The notes: generated from the letters alone by a model not told the origin. Shown: positions 25,981-35,765, counted from the stretch's first letter. The stretch: 64,000 bases of DNA from Actinomycetota bacterium (GCA_947449535.1 CANFRP010000002.1:43178-107177), one strand, 5' to 3'. Translations and numbers: made by a program.

Positions 25981-28479
25981 ATGTTCGAGCGCTTTACCGA
26001 TCGAGCTCGTCGAGTCGTTGTGTTGGCTCAAGAAGAAGCCCGCATGCTCAATCACAATTACATCGGCACCGAGCACATTCTCCTGGGATTAATCCATGAA
26101 GGCGAAGGCGTTGCCGCAAAAGCTCTCGAAGCGCTAGGTATTTCTCTCGAAGCAGTTCGCTCTCAAGTTGAAGAAATTATCGGTCAAGGACAGCAAGCTC
26201 CTTCCGGACATATTCCATTTACCCCACGCGCCAAGAAAGTTCTTGAACTTTCACTTCGCGAAGCGCTACAACTCGGCCACAACTACATCGGCACCGAGCA
26301 CATTCTTCTTGGACTTATTCGTGAAGGTGAAGGCGTTGCAGCACAGGTGCTTGTAAAGCTCGGTGCAGATCTCAATCGCGTTCGCCAACAAGTGATTCAA
26401 CTTCTCTCTGGCTACCAAGGTAAAGAAGCAGTCGCAACTGGCCCAGCTGAGGGAACGCCATCGACTTCATTGGTGCTCGATCAATTCGGTCGCAACCTCA
26501 CCCAAGCTGCTCGTGAAGGAAAAGTAGATCCAGTTATTGGTCGCGAAAAAGAGATTGAGCGCGTCATGCAAGTTCTCTCACGTCGTACCAAGAACAACCC
26601 AGTTCTTATTGGTGAACCAGGCGTTGGTAAGACTGCAATTGTTGAAGGTCTTGCCCAAGCAATTGTGAAGGGTGACGTCCCTGAGACTTTGAAAGATAAG
26701 CAGGTTTACTCACTTGACCTTGGAGCACTTGTTGCGGGATCTCGCTACCGTGGAGATTTCGAAGAGCGCCTAAAGAAAGTTTTGAAAGAGATTAAATCAC
26801 GCGGCGATATCGTCCTATTCATCGATGAGATTCATACTCTTGTTGGCGCTGGTGCGGCCGAAGGCGCAATTGATGCTGCAAGCATTTTGAAGCCAATGCT
26901 CGCACGCGGTGAGCTCCAGACAATTGGAGCCACAACTCTTGATGAGTACCGCAAGCATGTGGAGAAGGATGCTGCGCTTGAACGTCGCTTCCAGCCAATA
27001 CAAGTAGCTGAACCAACCGTTGCTCACACAATCGAGATTCTTAAGGGTCTTCGCGATCGCTACGAATCACACCATAAAGTTTCAATTTCAGATGATGCTT
27101 TAGTTGCTGCTGCAACTCTTGCTGATCGCTACGTCGCTGATCGTTTCTTGCCGGATAAGGCGATTGATCTTATTGATGAGGCGGGTTCACGACTTCGTAT
27201 TCGTCGTCTTACTGCTCCACCAGAGCTTCGTGCTTTTGATGAGAAAATCGCAAAAGCTCGTAAAGATAAAGAATCTGCAATCGATTCTCAAGATTTCGAA
27301 CTTGCTGCTTCACTTCGCGACAACGAGAAAAACTTGATCGCTGAGAAGCAAGAGAAGGAATTAGCATGGAAGGAGGGCGATCTCGATGTTGTTGCAGTTG
27401 TTGATGAAGAACTCATCGCAGAAGTTCTCTCGACAGCTACTGGTATTCCAGTATTCAAGTTGACTGAAGCAGAGACCTCTCGCCTACTTCGCATGGAAGA
27501 TGAACTTCATCGCCGTGTTATTGGTCAAGATCAAGCTATCAAAGCTCTCTCACAAGCCATTCGTCGTACTCGCGCAGGTCTTAAAGATCCCCGTCGTCCA
27601 GGCGGATCATTTATTTTCGCTGGTCCATCTGGCGTTGGTAAGACCGAGCTCTCTCGCACCCTTGCACAGTTCCTCTTTGGCGATTCAGATGCCCTAATCC
27701 AATTGGATATGTCTGAATATTCAGAGAAGCACACAGCATCTCGTCTCTTCGGAGCTCCGCCAGGGTTTGTTGGATATGACGAAGGCGGTCAGTTGACTGA
27801 GAAAGTTCGTCGCAAGCCATTCTCGGTAGTTCTCTTTGATGAGATCGAAAAAGCACACCCAGATATCTTCAACTCACTTCTCCAAGTCCTGGAAGATGGA
27901 CGCCTGACAGATGCCCAAGGTCGCGTCGTTGATTTTAAGAACACGATCATCATCATGACCACCAACCTTGGTACGCGTGATATTTCAAAGACACTTGGTC
28001 TTGGATTCCACAACTCTGCTGATGCTCTCGGAAATTATGAGCGCATGAAGGCAAAGGTAAGTGATGAGCTCAAGACTCACTTCCGTCCGGAGTTCCTTAA
28101 CCGTATTGATGACATTGTCGTCTTCCACCAGCTTTCAGAGGCAGAGATTGTTCAGATCGTTGATCTCATGATTGCTAATTTGGATGAGCGACTTCGCGCG
28201 AAGGATATGGGCATCGAGCTCACACCTTCTGCGAAAGCACTTCTTGCAAAGCGTGGATATGACCCATTGCTAGGTGCGCGTCCATTGCGTCGTACCATTC
28301 AGCGCGAGATTGAAGATGTACTCTCCGAGAAGATTCTCTTTGGCGATGTGAAAGCGGGAGAAATTACTCTCGTTGACACAGGTACTGAAGATGATCGTGA
28401 AATCTTCACATTTAAGGGAGTTGCAAAGACAGCGATGCCTGATTCTCCTGAGGATCTTGCCGAAGCTCCAACTGCTTAA
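25981..28479 (+). CDS. clpC: ATP-dependent Clp protease ATP-binding subunit ClpC
   Basis: An 832-residue Hsp100 unfoldase that feeds proteins to ClpP. Two N-terminal Clp repeats (about 1-70 and 75-145, each with the [13 protein letters not shown] motif) are followed by AAA module 1 with Walker A GEPGVGKT at 211-218, a UVR/middle segment (about 433-455) and AAA module 2 with Walker A GPSGVGKT at 548-555. The middle segment and length fit ClpC rather than ClpA or ClpB. In actinobacteria it usually follows lysS and lsr2; here lsr2 is missing and the sigma/protease island lies between. Its stop abuts the stop of convergent mutY. Confidence 0.97.
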   Translation: MFERFTDRARRVVVLAQEEARMLNHNYIGTEHILLGLIHEGEGVAAKALEALGISLEAVRSQVEEIIGQGQQAPSGHIPFTPRAKKVLELSLREALQLGHNYIGTEHILLGLIREGEGVAAQVLVKLGADLNRVRQQVIQLLSGYQGKEAVATGPAEGTPSTSLVLDQFGRNLTQAAREGKVDPVIGREKEIERVMQVLSRRTKNNPVLIGEPGVGKTAIVEGLAQAIVKGDVPETLKDKQVYSLDLGALVAGSRYRGDFEERLKKVLKEIKSRGDIVLFIDEIHTLVGAGAAEGAIDAASILKPMLARGELQTIGATTLDEYRKHVEKDAALERRFQPIQVAEPTVAHTIEILKGLRDRYESHHKVSISDDALVAAATLADRYVADRFLPDKAIDLIDEAGSRLRIRRLTAPPELRAFDEKIAKARKDKESAIDSQDFELAASLRDNEKNLIAEKQEKELAWKEGDLDVVAVVDEELIAEVLSTATGIPVFKLTEAETSRLLRMEDELHRRVIGQDQAIKALSQAIRRTRAGLKDPRRPGGSFIFAGPSGVGKTELSRTLAQFLFGDSDALIQLDMSEYSEKHTASRLFGAPPGFVGYDEGGQLTEKVRRKPFSVVLFDEIEKAHPDIFNSLLQVLEDGRLTDAQGRVVDFKNTIIIMTTNLGTRDISKTLGLGFHNSADALGNYERMKAKVSDELKTHFRPEFLNRIDDIVVFHQLSEAEIVQIVDLMIANLDERLRAKDMGIELTPSAKALLAKRGYDPLLGARPLRRTIQREIEDVLSEKILFGDVKAGEITLVDTGTEDDREIFTFKGVAKTAMPDSPEDLAEAPTA

Positions 28480-29334
28480 TTAATTCGCTAAACAATAACT
28501 TCTGCCGGTGGTCTCAATGAGGCCATCGGCAGTTAGCGTTTCTAGGGCTTTTGCTACCTGCGTTGCATCGTGCCAGAGTGAAGTCAGCTTAGTTTTTGTT
28601 GCTTTGGGATTGCTTCGTAAATAAGCCATTACAACGCCTCGACATTGGCGATCACTTCCTGCAAAGGTTGCTTGTTTTTTCATTGGGTCTGATTTTGGCG
28701 AGCCCGCTTCAACCCAAGCACAGCTCTTCTGGAGCGGGCACTGATCACAGAGTGGGGTGCGCGCTGTGCAAATGAGTGCGCCAAATTCCATAGTGGCTGC
28801 AGCCCAGATATCGCCATCTTTATTAGGAATTAATTCATAACGTAGACGTCGCTCAACTAAAGATGGTGCAGATGTCGGGTTTTCTACGCCATCAAAATAG
28901 CGCGAGAAGAAGCGGCGAATATTGATATCTAAAACCAGCGTGGGTTCGCCATATGCAAATGCTTGAATCGCAGCAGCGGTGTAATCACCAACGCCAGGCA
29001 AAGCTAATAAATCTTCGCGATTGTTAGGTATCTGATTGTTGTGCGTTGTCGCGATTACTTTGGCCGATTCATGCAATCGAAGAGCGCGGCGCGGATAACC
29101 CAGACCACCCCAAGCTTTGATCACATCAGATTTTGGAGCAGCAGCAAGTGCTTGTGGAGTTGGCCAGCGAGCCATCCATTCGTTCCACAGTGGGATTACT
29201 CGATTGACCGGAGTTTGTTGCAACATGAATTCGGAGATAAAAACGCCCCAAGGTGTGGTGTTGCGCCACGGTAAATCGCGCTTATTGGATGAATACCAAC
29301 TAATTAATTTTGACGCGGGCGATTGCTTGCTCAA
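28480..29334 (-). CDS. mutY: A/G-specific adenine DNA glycosylase
   Basis: A 284-residue HhH-GPD glycosylase. Catalytic region EFMLQQTPVNRV (about 34-45), helix-hairpin-helix LPGVGDYTAAAI with the catalytic Asp following in VLDINIRR, and a four-cysteine iron-sulfur loop of spacing C-x6-C-x2-C-x5-C (CTARTPLCDQCPLQKSC). It removes adenine mispaired with 8-oxoguanine. The C-terminal MutT-like domain of longer MutY proteins is replaced by a short tail of about 50 residues. The start is TTG at 29334, overlapping radA by 35 bp; no other start lies before the conserved DLPWRN. Confidence 0.9.
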   Translation of the reverse strand: MSKQSPASKLISWYSSNKRDLPWRNTTPWGVFISEFMLQQTPVNRVIPLWNEWMARWPTPQALAAAPKSDVIKAWGGLGYPRRALRLHESAKVIATTHNNQIPNNREDLLALPGVGDYTAAAIQAFAYGEPTLVLDINIRRFFSRYFDGVENPTSAPSLVERRLRYELIPNKDGDIWAAATMEFGALICTARTPLCDQCPLQKSCAWVEAGSPKSDPMKKQATFAGSDRQCRGVVMAYLRSNPKATKTKLTSLWHDATQVAKALETLTADGLIETTGRSYCLAN

Positions 29335-30676
29335 GTCTCGATACTTCCATTATCTCCATGCCGGGAACTTTGAGATCACTACCCGTTGGAACCATGGCGC
29401 GCTTAAAGCCAAGGCGTGCAGCTTCTTGAATACGCTGGGCCGCTCCGGTTATTTTGCGAATTTCACCGGCAAGTCCAACTTCACCGATTGCTACTAAATC
29501 TGATGGCAGCGATAAACCTTTTGCAGCCGAGGCAACGGCAAGTGCAACCGCAAGGTCTGCTGCAGGTTCGTTGATCTTCATTCCACCGACAGTTGCAACA
29601 TAAACATCGCGACCGGAAATGCGGATACTTGCGCGGTGTTCGAGAACTGCCAATGTCATAGCGGTACGTGGAGTATCGAGGCCAGATGTGACTCGACGAG
29701 CATTACCGAAGTCACGGCCTTCGTTAGGAGGAGTTCCGACGAGTGCTTGAATTTCGGCGAGCAATGGACGCCGACCCTCAAGTGTCACAGTTACACAAGT
29801 GCCGGGAACGGGCTCGGCATGGCGCGTTGTGAAAAGGCCAGTGGGATCAGGAAGGCTTGTGATTCCAGATTCATTCATATCAAAGCATCCAACTTCATCG
29901 GATGCACCAAATCGATTCTTGATAGCGCGAATTAAGCGAAGACGTGAATGACGCTCGCCTTCAAAATTAAGTACAACATCGACCAAGTGTTCAAGTAGTC
30001 GGGGGCCGGCAATTGATCCATCTTTCGTTACGTGGCCTACAAGTATCAAAGTAATTGATCGTTCTTTAGCGATTCGAATAAGCGCCGCCGCAATTTCACG
30101 AACTTGAGTGACACCACCAGGAGCGCCATCCACTGCAGCACTTGCGATTGTTTGAATCGAATCAATAATCAAAAGTTCTGGCTTTACCGCATCGATATGC
30201 GCAATAACAGAGCCAAGTTCATTCTCAGAGGCGAGCCATAAATTGGGGTCAATTGCATTGAGTCGCTCTGCACGAAGTCGAACTTGGGAAGCAGACTCTT
30301 CACCGCTGATATAGAGGGCAGTAATTCCTTGACGAGCACTTTCGGCAGTAACGCTCAGAAGTAGTGTGGATTTTCCGACACCAGGCTCGCCAGCAAGCAA
30401 TATTGCCGCTCCCGGTACTAATCCGCCGCCTAATACTCGATCGAGCTCTGACACTCCGGAAGATCTGGCTTTAGCTTTTTCTAAACTGACATCGCCGATG
30501 GGAAGCGCTGCAGTTGTTACATGGCCAGCAACTAATGAGAGCTTCTTGGGCGCAGCAACTTCTTCGACTGTTCCCCACGCTTGGCATTCACCACAGCGGC
30601 CGACCCATTTTGAAGTAGTCCATCCACATTCAACGCAGCGGAATGGATCCTTTGCGGGTGCGGATGATTTGGCCAT
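29300..30676 (-). CDS. radA: DNA repair protein RadA/Sms
   Basis: A 458-residue protein: zinc finger with C14, C17, C28 and C31 (CVECGWTTSKWVGRCGEC), RecA-like ATPase with Walker A GEPGVGKS at 96-103, the RadA-specific KNRFG motif at about 247-251, and a Lon-protease-like C-terminal domain. It helps branch migration in recombination. In actinobacteria radA is normally next to disA, the c-di-AMP cyclase gene; disA is absent here. TAACCT ends six bases before the ATG but overlaps the stop of the upstream gene, so both a private promoter and co-transcription are possible. Confidence 0.95.
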   Translation of the reverse strand: MAKSSAPAKDPFRCVECGWTTSKWVGRCGECQAWGTVEEVAAPKKLSLVAGHVTTAALPIGDVSLEKAKARSSGVSELDRVLGGGLVPGAAILLAGEPGVGKSTLLLSVTAESARQGITALYISGEESASQVRLRAERLNAIDPNLWLASENELGSVIAHIDAVKPELLIIDSIQTIASAAVDGAPGGVTQVREIAAALIRIAKERSITLILVGHVTKDGSIAGPRLLEHLVDVVLNFEGERHSRLRLIRAIKNRFGASDEVGCFDMNESGITSLPDPTGLFTTRHAEPVPGTCVTVTLEGRRPLLAEIQALVGTPPNEGRDFGNARRVTSGLDTPRTAMTLAVLEHRASIRISGRDVYVATVGGMKINEPAADLAVALAVASAAKGLSLPSDLVAIGEVGLAGEIRKITGAAQRIQEAARLGFKRAMVPTGSDLKVPGMEIMEVSRLEQAIARVKIN

Positions 30677-30682
30677 GAGAGG

Positions 30683-30688
30683 AGGTTA
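30683..30688 (-). promoter_or_regulatory. Possible -10 element of radA
   Basis: Reads TAACCT on the minus strand, six bases before the radA ATG. It includes the TAA stop codon of the upstream gene, so the match may be partly chance. No ribosome site precedes radA. Confidence 0.35.
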
Positions 30689-31504
30689 TCGGTTCGCACC
30701 TAGCGTTGCTGGGTGTATCACGTATAGCGGTAATTGACGCTTCTGTAAGGCAGCCCGCTCTGCTGCGATCGCAGCCATACGCGCATCACAGAACTTGGCG
30801 AGTTCGGCATAAGCAGCTTCACTCATGAGAGCAGTGAGCTCTACTTTATTAGAAAGATATACAGGTTCACTGCCTTGATGCGCTTCGGTGTTGCTGGTGC
30901 AATACCAAGAGAATTCTTCGCCACCGTCGCCCCATGCAAGTCGTTCATACTCGCCAATAACAATTACGTTAATTTCTTGATCACCGAATTCGCGAGTTTC
31001 AAAGCTGCGTCGCATTGGCAATTGCCAGCAAATATCAGGCTTTGTTTCGACAAAGTGAACCTTCTCTTTTTCTGCAAGATGGTGAAGTACGCAGCCAAAT
31101 GATCCGGTGAATCCGGCAGCTTCGTAACCTTTACGGTTAAGGAAGATGCAGGAATCTGCAATTTTGCGAGTCTTACGTTCGTTATCTAATCCGATTTCGA
31201 CAACACGAAGATCTTTGCCGGCTTTCTTTGGCTGGGCATCTTCGTAGAATTGCCACATCTCTTTGGTTAAGCGTTTAGCGACCTCTAACGTGTGCTTCTC
31301 ATCGCGCTCATCAGTGAAATAGGCGCCATCTGAACAACATCCAGCGTCCGGCTTATCTTCATCAATACCGCAGCAGCCGTTTCCGTAGATGCAATTCCAA
31401 TAAGAAGTGAGCCAAGTGAGATCGCATTTGTAGAGATCTTCTGGGCTTGAGGGATCGTAGAACTCGACCCAATCTCGGGCAAACTTCGCTGTAACTTCAG
31501 GCAT
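30686..31504 (-). CDS. Cysteine-rich conserved-looking protein of unknown function
   Basis: A 272-residue soluble protein with eleven cysteines, six of them near the N-terminus: C27 (CDLTW), C38, the pair C44-C45 and the pair C56-C57 (PDAGCCSDGAYF), then C119, C138, C159, C202 and C239. The pattern suggests a bound metal or iron-sulfur centre, broadly like zinc/iron-chelating CC-containing proteins, but I do not recognise a named family. No signal peptide or membrane helix. It lies upstream of radA on the same strand with a nine-base gap and has its own TAGGCT promoter. Function unknown. Confidence 0.75.
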   Translation of the reverse strand: MPEVTAKFARDWVEFYDPSSPEDLYKCDLTWLTSYWNCIYGNGCCGIDEDKPDAGCCSDGAYFTDERDEKHTLEVAKRLTKEMWQFYEDAQPKKAGKDLRVVEIGLDNERKTRKIADSCIFLNRKGYEAAGFTGSFGCVLHHLAEKEKVHFVETKPDICWQLPMRRSFETREFGDQEINVIVIGEYERLAWGDGGEEFSWYCTSNTEAHQGSEPVYLSNKVELTALMSEAAYAELAKFCDARMAAIAAERAALQKRQLPLYVIHPATLGANR

Positions 31505-31512
31505 AGTGCGAG

Positions 31513-31518
31513 AGCCTA
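31513..31518 (-). promoter_or_regulatory. -10 element of the cysteine-rich protein gene
   Basis: Reads TAGGCT on the minus strand, eight bases before the ATG at 31504, with no ribosome site between. Confidence 0.55.
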
Positions 31519-31559
31519 GGGCTTATTGATCAATAACGCACATCAATGGTTCTTCTCGG

Positions 31560-31565
31560 TAGGCT
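31560..31565 (+). promoter_or_regulatory. -10 element of proC
   Basis: TAGGCT, six bases before the ATG at 31572; no ribosome site. One of the clearest leaderless promoters in the window. Confidence 0.6.
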
Positions 31566-31571
31566 TAACTT

Positions 31572-32372
31572 ATGGCAATCAAGTCGATCGGCATTCTTGG
31601 TGTTGGAGTAATGGGTGAAGCGCTATTAGCTGGCCTAATCAAATCCGGTATCTCGGCTTCCGATATCTCATTTGCCGAGAAGCGCGACGCACGTGCATCA
31701 GAGATCATTGATAAATATGGAGTTTCACTCTCATCCCTCACAGCAATTGCGACGGAATCGGATGTAATCCTGCTCGTTGTAAAACCGCAAGATCTCGGCG
31801 ATTTATTAGATGAGATTGGTGGCCAAATCAGGCCCGGGACTCTGCTCATCTCATTCGCGGCTGGCAAAACCACATCCTTTATTGAGGGCAAGATCCCAGC
31901 AGGTGCCAGCGTCATTCGCGTAATGCCAAATACTCCAGCTCTTATTGGTAAAGGCGCTGCTGCCATTTCGCAAGGCAAATCTGTCAGCACAGAGCAGATC
32001 GCATTTGCAACGAAATTCTTACTTGCTACCGGAACCGTTGTGACTGTGGATGAATCTCTCCAAGATGCAGTAACAGCTGTGAGCGGATCTGGGCCAGCTT
32101 ATTTCTTTGCCTTCGTGGAAGCGATGATTGCATCTGGCAAAGAGCTTGGCCTGAGCGAAGAAGTCGCTATTGCACTTACTGTACAAACCATTGTTGGAGC
32201 AGCCGGAATGTTAGAGGAGACTGGCAAGAGCGCCACCACGCTCCGGGAAAACGTAACAAGTCCAAATGGCACAACATTTGCCGCTCTACAAAGTTTTGCA
32301 AATGGCGGCTTGGAAGATTTAGTAAAGAAATCCATGAAAGCTGCGCGCGATCGCTCTCAGGAATTAGCGTGA
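31572..32372 (+). CDS. proC: Pyrroline-5-carboxylate reductase
   Basis: A 266-residue NAD(P)H-dependent enzyme making proline from pyrroline-5-carboxylate. The Rossmann motif GVGVMGEALL is at about 10-19, VKPQDL at about 74-79, and the signature ETGKSATTLRENVTSPNGTT with GLEDLVKKSM near the C-terminus. Length is typical. It shares a four-base overlap (GTGA) with the following secreted-protein gene, an unusual partner. Confidence 0.95.
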   Translation: MAIKSIGILGVGVMGEALLAGLIKSGISASDISFAEKRDARASEIIDKYGVSLSSLTAIATESDVILLVVKPQDLGDLLDEIGGQIRPGTLLISFAAGKTTSFIEGKIPAGASVIRVMPNTPALIGKGAAAISQGKSVSTEQIAFATKFLLATGTVVTVDESLQDAVTAVSGSGPAYFFAFVEAMIASGKELGLSEEVAIALTVQTIVGAAGMLEETGKSATTLRENVTSPNGTTFAALQSFANGGLEDLVKKSMKAARDRSQELA

Positions 32373-33301
32373 AATATCCAAAATTATCGCTGGCTTTAAT
32401 AGTTCTCCCACTAGTTATATCTTCATCTGCCCATGCGGCCACTAAAGCGATTAAAGTTTTGCCAGCAAAGCCACTTTTCAATATTGCACTTTCTGGAAAT
32501 TCTGGTGATCAAGTATTTTCCGTTCTCACCACTCCTATTTCGCTCATCGCTGTCGGAACTTTTGATTCCTCCACCTTGGGCGGAAGCGATGGATTTATAT
32601 CTGCCACAGATTTTGCTGGCGTAAAGCAATGGGACCTTCGCTTGGGTGGAGCTACTGATGACATTGCTACAGCTGCAATCAAAGAGAAGAGTGGTGGTTT
32701 TCTAGTCGCAGGCACTTGCGCTCCTGCCCTTCTCCCACCAGCCGAAACCAATGTAGATACCGTTCCCATCCAAAATATAGATAGCGTTTCAGTTACGCCG
32801 TGGGCATCCCCGAATAATTCCCTTAATAAATTATCAATCTGGAGAGTCTCCTCCACCGGAGATATTCAAAGCACCTTTACTTTCGATTTACCGGGGTCTG
32901 GAATCGTTCGAGAAATTGCACTCGATAAGGGCGGCTATCTCATTACCGGTGAAATTTATTTAGCGAATAAGAGTTCGTATTTCTCTCTTCTAATGAGCAC
33001 TAGCGGTGCATTTTCCGCCCTGGATACCAATGTAAAAGCGCCACCAAAAGCGCCTGCCATCACAACCATTCCTGCTGGATTGAATGTTGTTAAGAGCTAC
33101 CTTTCAAGCTCAACAATCAAAGGGATACCCACCTGGAAACCAAAGAGTGCAATCCCGGTCATCATTAAATACACCAAGAAAGGCGCTCTGGTAAGCGCCA
33201 ATTATTTACAAGGTTCAACAATGAAAGTTATATATCAAAGCGGATTAGGAATAGTTGCGATTACTGAACGCAGTGATGGCTATGGTGTGACAATTATTTA
33301 G
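32369..33301 (+). CDS. Secreted protein of unknown function, beta-propeller-like
   Basis: A 310-residue exported protein with a signal peptide (MKYPKLSLALIVLPLVISSS, cleavage after AHA, about residue 23). The mature part is beta-rich, with repeated strand-turn units such as SLIAVGTFDSS, GGFLVAGTC and GGYLITGEIYLA, each followed by Ser/Thr-rich turns. This resembles bacterial propeller or beta-strand repeat proteins that record deviations such as LGGATDDIATAA. No catalytic motif is seen. The GTG start lies within the proC stop (GTGA). It converges on the metalloprotease-like gene with an 8-bp overlap. Confidence 0.7.
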   Translation: MKYPKLSLALIVLPLVISSSAHAATKAIKVLPAKPLFNIALSGNSGDQVFSVLTTPISLIAVGTFDSSTLGGSDGFISATDFAGVKQWDLRLGGATDDIATAAIKEKSGGFLVAGTCAPALLPPAETNVDTVPIQNIDSVSVTPWASPNNSLNKLSIWRVSSTGDIQSTFTFDLPGSGIVREIALDKGGYLITGEIYLANKSSYFSLLMSTSGAFSALDTNVKAPPKAPAITTIPAGLNVVKSYLSSSTIKGIPTWKPKSAIPVIIKYTKKGALVSANYLQGSTMKVIYQSGLGIVAITERSDGYGVTII

Positions 33302-35657
33302 GAGCTTTAAATAATTGTAATTTTCCGGCTGCGCCCGTGAGAACATATTTTGTTCCACCGACCGTAATCCATTCAGCACGATGTTGATCACTAAAATCTT
33401 GCGATGAAATTAAAGAAATTGTTTGATCTGCTTTCTTCATTTGGCAGAGTCGCTTCTGGCATCCAAAGATAATTGCATTCTTGTCTTGTGCGGTCGGCCC
33501 ATTTGGCGTTCCATAGAAAACCGTTGCCAGACTCTCTCGATTCGCGACATTGGAGAGATCGACCCATCTAATCTGGTCTGCATCGGGGGCTGATAGTCCA
33601 GATGCGGTAAACCAGTTAACTAAAACAGATTTGGAGGTGAGCTCAAGTGCCAGATCAAAACCAGCAATTGTGACTCCATTGCCACTCGTATCTATTGTTG
33701 AGTAGGTCCAGTCCTCAGGATAAGCGGTATCTCGCTCTGCAACTCGCATCTCACCACGCAATGGTTGCTTATCTTGATTGACGGAAAGAATTGAATCGTA
33801 GGCCAAGTAGACGTGCTTGCCTGACCCCAAAGCTTTTATATGGAATGCAACGTCACCAGTAGTACGACCATCGGTCGGGCGATCGCCATCAACTAATTCA
33901 TAGCGCCATTTAGTTCCATCTTTTACTGCACCGAGAAGAATGCCTTGGCTCTCATCGCGATAGAAGACTTGAACACCAGCAGAAGTAACTGCGCACGCAC
34001 TTCCTACGCTGACATCACTGGCAGTATTCGTACGCACTTTCTCTTGGTATGGCTGAATTTTTGCTGCATTTCCATCGACGACAGAGTAACTCCATTTTTT
34101 GCCATCGAAAGATGCGTAGCGAAGATCCTTCTCGGTTAAGTCAGAGTAGAAGAAGTTGAGCACATCGCTCTTGCCAACTTTAGATGTACAGAGTGAGACA
34201 TATCCAGAGACATCATTGGGGGTCTTACCACCTGTTTTGGAATTTCCATCGACAACTATCTTGTTCCAGATTTTGCCATTCCATGTTGCTAGCTTTAGAT
34301 CGCCATTCTTCGAATCGGTATATGCGATCGCAGGATTGCCATTGAAAGTGGCTGTTGCTAAGTACTTTGAATTGGCTGTGGCATCGATAACTGAGCTTTT
34401 CCAAGAAGCCTCAGGCAGGACCCCGTTAGTCGTAGCGCCTTCTGAAATTCCTAAAACATTCTTTGCTTTGACGGTAAATGAGTATGCAGTTCCATTGGTA
34501 AGGCCTGTGATTGTGACTGGACTTTCAGTAGCAATTTGTTCCGCGCCAGTTTGATTTACTTTAATGATGTATGAAGAAACTTGAGAGACACGTGCATTTG
34601 CAGGGGGATCAAAGGCGACTATGGCTGATTTATCTCCGACAAGGGCGCGAACATTTCGGGGCGCTTGTGGAATTCCACTTGCCATTCCAGCAGGTGGCTT
34701 CTGCAACATATCGTTGAGCATTGCCAGAAGTAGCGGGCCGGGGGCGTGAAAAATTTGGCCGGCAGCAAGATTGGGAGCCATAACTGAGTTCTCGCCGGAT
34801 TTTCCAAATGTATCTAAATCTAAGTGACTAACCGAAGATCCAGCTTCGTAAATAGAAGGTGTATACAACTTCGGCTTGATTCCATTATTGGCTGCGACGC
34901 CATTAGATCCAGACCAAACCAGAGTATGTGTGAGTGCCTGTCCGAGTTCAATGGAAGGCGTCGGTAGATCCATCAATCGCCGGCCATCACTCAACTGAGC
35001 ATAAGCATCATAAGGAGTTGGCTTTGCAATGTTTCCATAACCAAATGTTAAATATTCGCTATTTGATAAGAAGCCTAAGCCATGGCCAAGTTCGTGCAAA
35101 AGGATTGATTCCAAATCGTATTTATTTGCGGGGCAATTTCCATCTGTACCTAGATAAAAAGTAGGCGAAACAGTTGAATTAATGGAAATCGAAATTTCAG
35201 GATTCTTAGTATCTAGATCTTTACCAGCGACTGCATTGGCAAGAGCGGAGGCGTACCAAAGATCCTTATCAGGTGCGCCAACAAATCCGTTGAAATATTT
35301 GACCGGAGTAGCAGATGCGAGAACGCTGGAAGAATTCATTCGGTCCCATGTGGCGCTTACATTAATGGGCACCGATGACGTGAAGTTCTGAGACCAGGCA
35401 TCAACTGCTGCTTGAATCGCAGCTTGATAAGGAGCTGGAATTGTTGTGAAATCAATAACGAAAGTCGATTTCTTCTCAATCTTTGCACCTTGCGGCTTGG
35501 GAACTTCGTTATTTACTTTTGTGCCTAGCGGAGCTGCATAAGTGTTAACCCAGGGAGCTTCAATAGATTGCACCAATGTTGCATCTGCGCTGGGTGCTGC
35601 AAAACCTAAAGTCGCTGCGACTAGTGCTAGCGAAAGGAGGAGGTTTTTGGCGCGCAT
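33294..35657 (-). CDS. Large secreted metalloprotease-like protein with fibronectin III and beta-propeller-like domains
   Basis: A 787-residue exported protein. A signal peptide (about 1-26, cleavage near ADA) is followed by a putative zinc peptidase domain (about 60-330) with HELGHGLGFLS at 188-198. The HExxHxxG core is metzincin-like, but the residue where metzincins have a third His or Asp is Ser198, so the third zinc ligand must lie elsewhere. A fibronectin III domain follows (about 335-425; APRNVRALVGDKSAIVAFDP), then a beta-propeller-like region (about 430-787) with repeats around KKWSYSVVDGN, TKWRYELVDGD and DWTYSTIDTSGNG. It probably acts on extracellular polymers. Confidence 0.75.
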   Translation of the reverse strand: MRAKNLLLSLALVAATLGFAAPSADATLVQSIEAPWVNTYAAPLGTKVNNEVPKPQGAKIEKKSTFVIDFTTIPAPYQAAIQAAVDAWSQNFTSSVPINVSATWDRMNSSSVLASATPVKYFNGFVGAPDKDLWYASALANAVAGKDLDTKNPEISISINSTVSPTFYLGTDGNCPANKYDLESILLHELGHGLGFLSNSEYLTFGYGNIAKPTPYDAYAQLSDGRRLMDLPTPSIELGQALTHTLVWSGSNGVAANNGIKPKLYTPSIYEAGSSVSHLDLDTFGKSGENSVMAPNLAAGQIFHAPGPLLLAMLNDMLQKPPAGMASGIPQAPRNVRALVGDKSAIVAFDPPANARVSQVSSYIIKVNQTGAEQIATESPVTITGLTNGTAYSFTVKAKNVLGISEGATTNGVLPEASWKSSVIDATANSKYLATATFNGNPAIAYTDSKNGDLKLATWNGKIWNKIVVDGNSKTGGKTPNDVSGYVSLCTSKVGKSDVLNFFYSDLTEKDLRYASFDGKKWSYSVVDGNAAKIQPYQEKVRTNTASDVSVGSACAVTSAGVQVFYRDESQGILLGAVKDGTKWRYELVDGDRPTDGRTTGDVAFHIKALGSGKHVYLAYDSILSVNQDKQPLRGEMRVAERDTAYPEDWTYSTIDTSGNGVTIAGFDLALELTSKSVLVNWFTASGLSAPDADQIRWVDLSNVANRESLATVFYGTPNGPTAQDKNAIIFGCQKRLCQMKKADQTISLISSQDFSDQHRAEWITVGGTKYVLTGAAGKLQLFKAPK

Positions 35658-35765
35658 AATGGCAAAACGCTAGCAGTCGCTGGGGGAGAGCTGAGACCGT
35701 TCGGCCTCTAGAATGAAAACCCTCAGCAACAATTAAGGCGTAGCCAGAGGAAAGGGGGCGCAGAA

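Noticed and set aside
26815..27031. Opposite-strand open frames inside clpC and other long genes
   Set aside because: They are mirror effects of codon bias in clearly conserved genes, with no ribosome site or family likeness.
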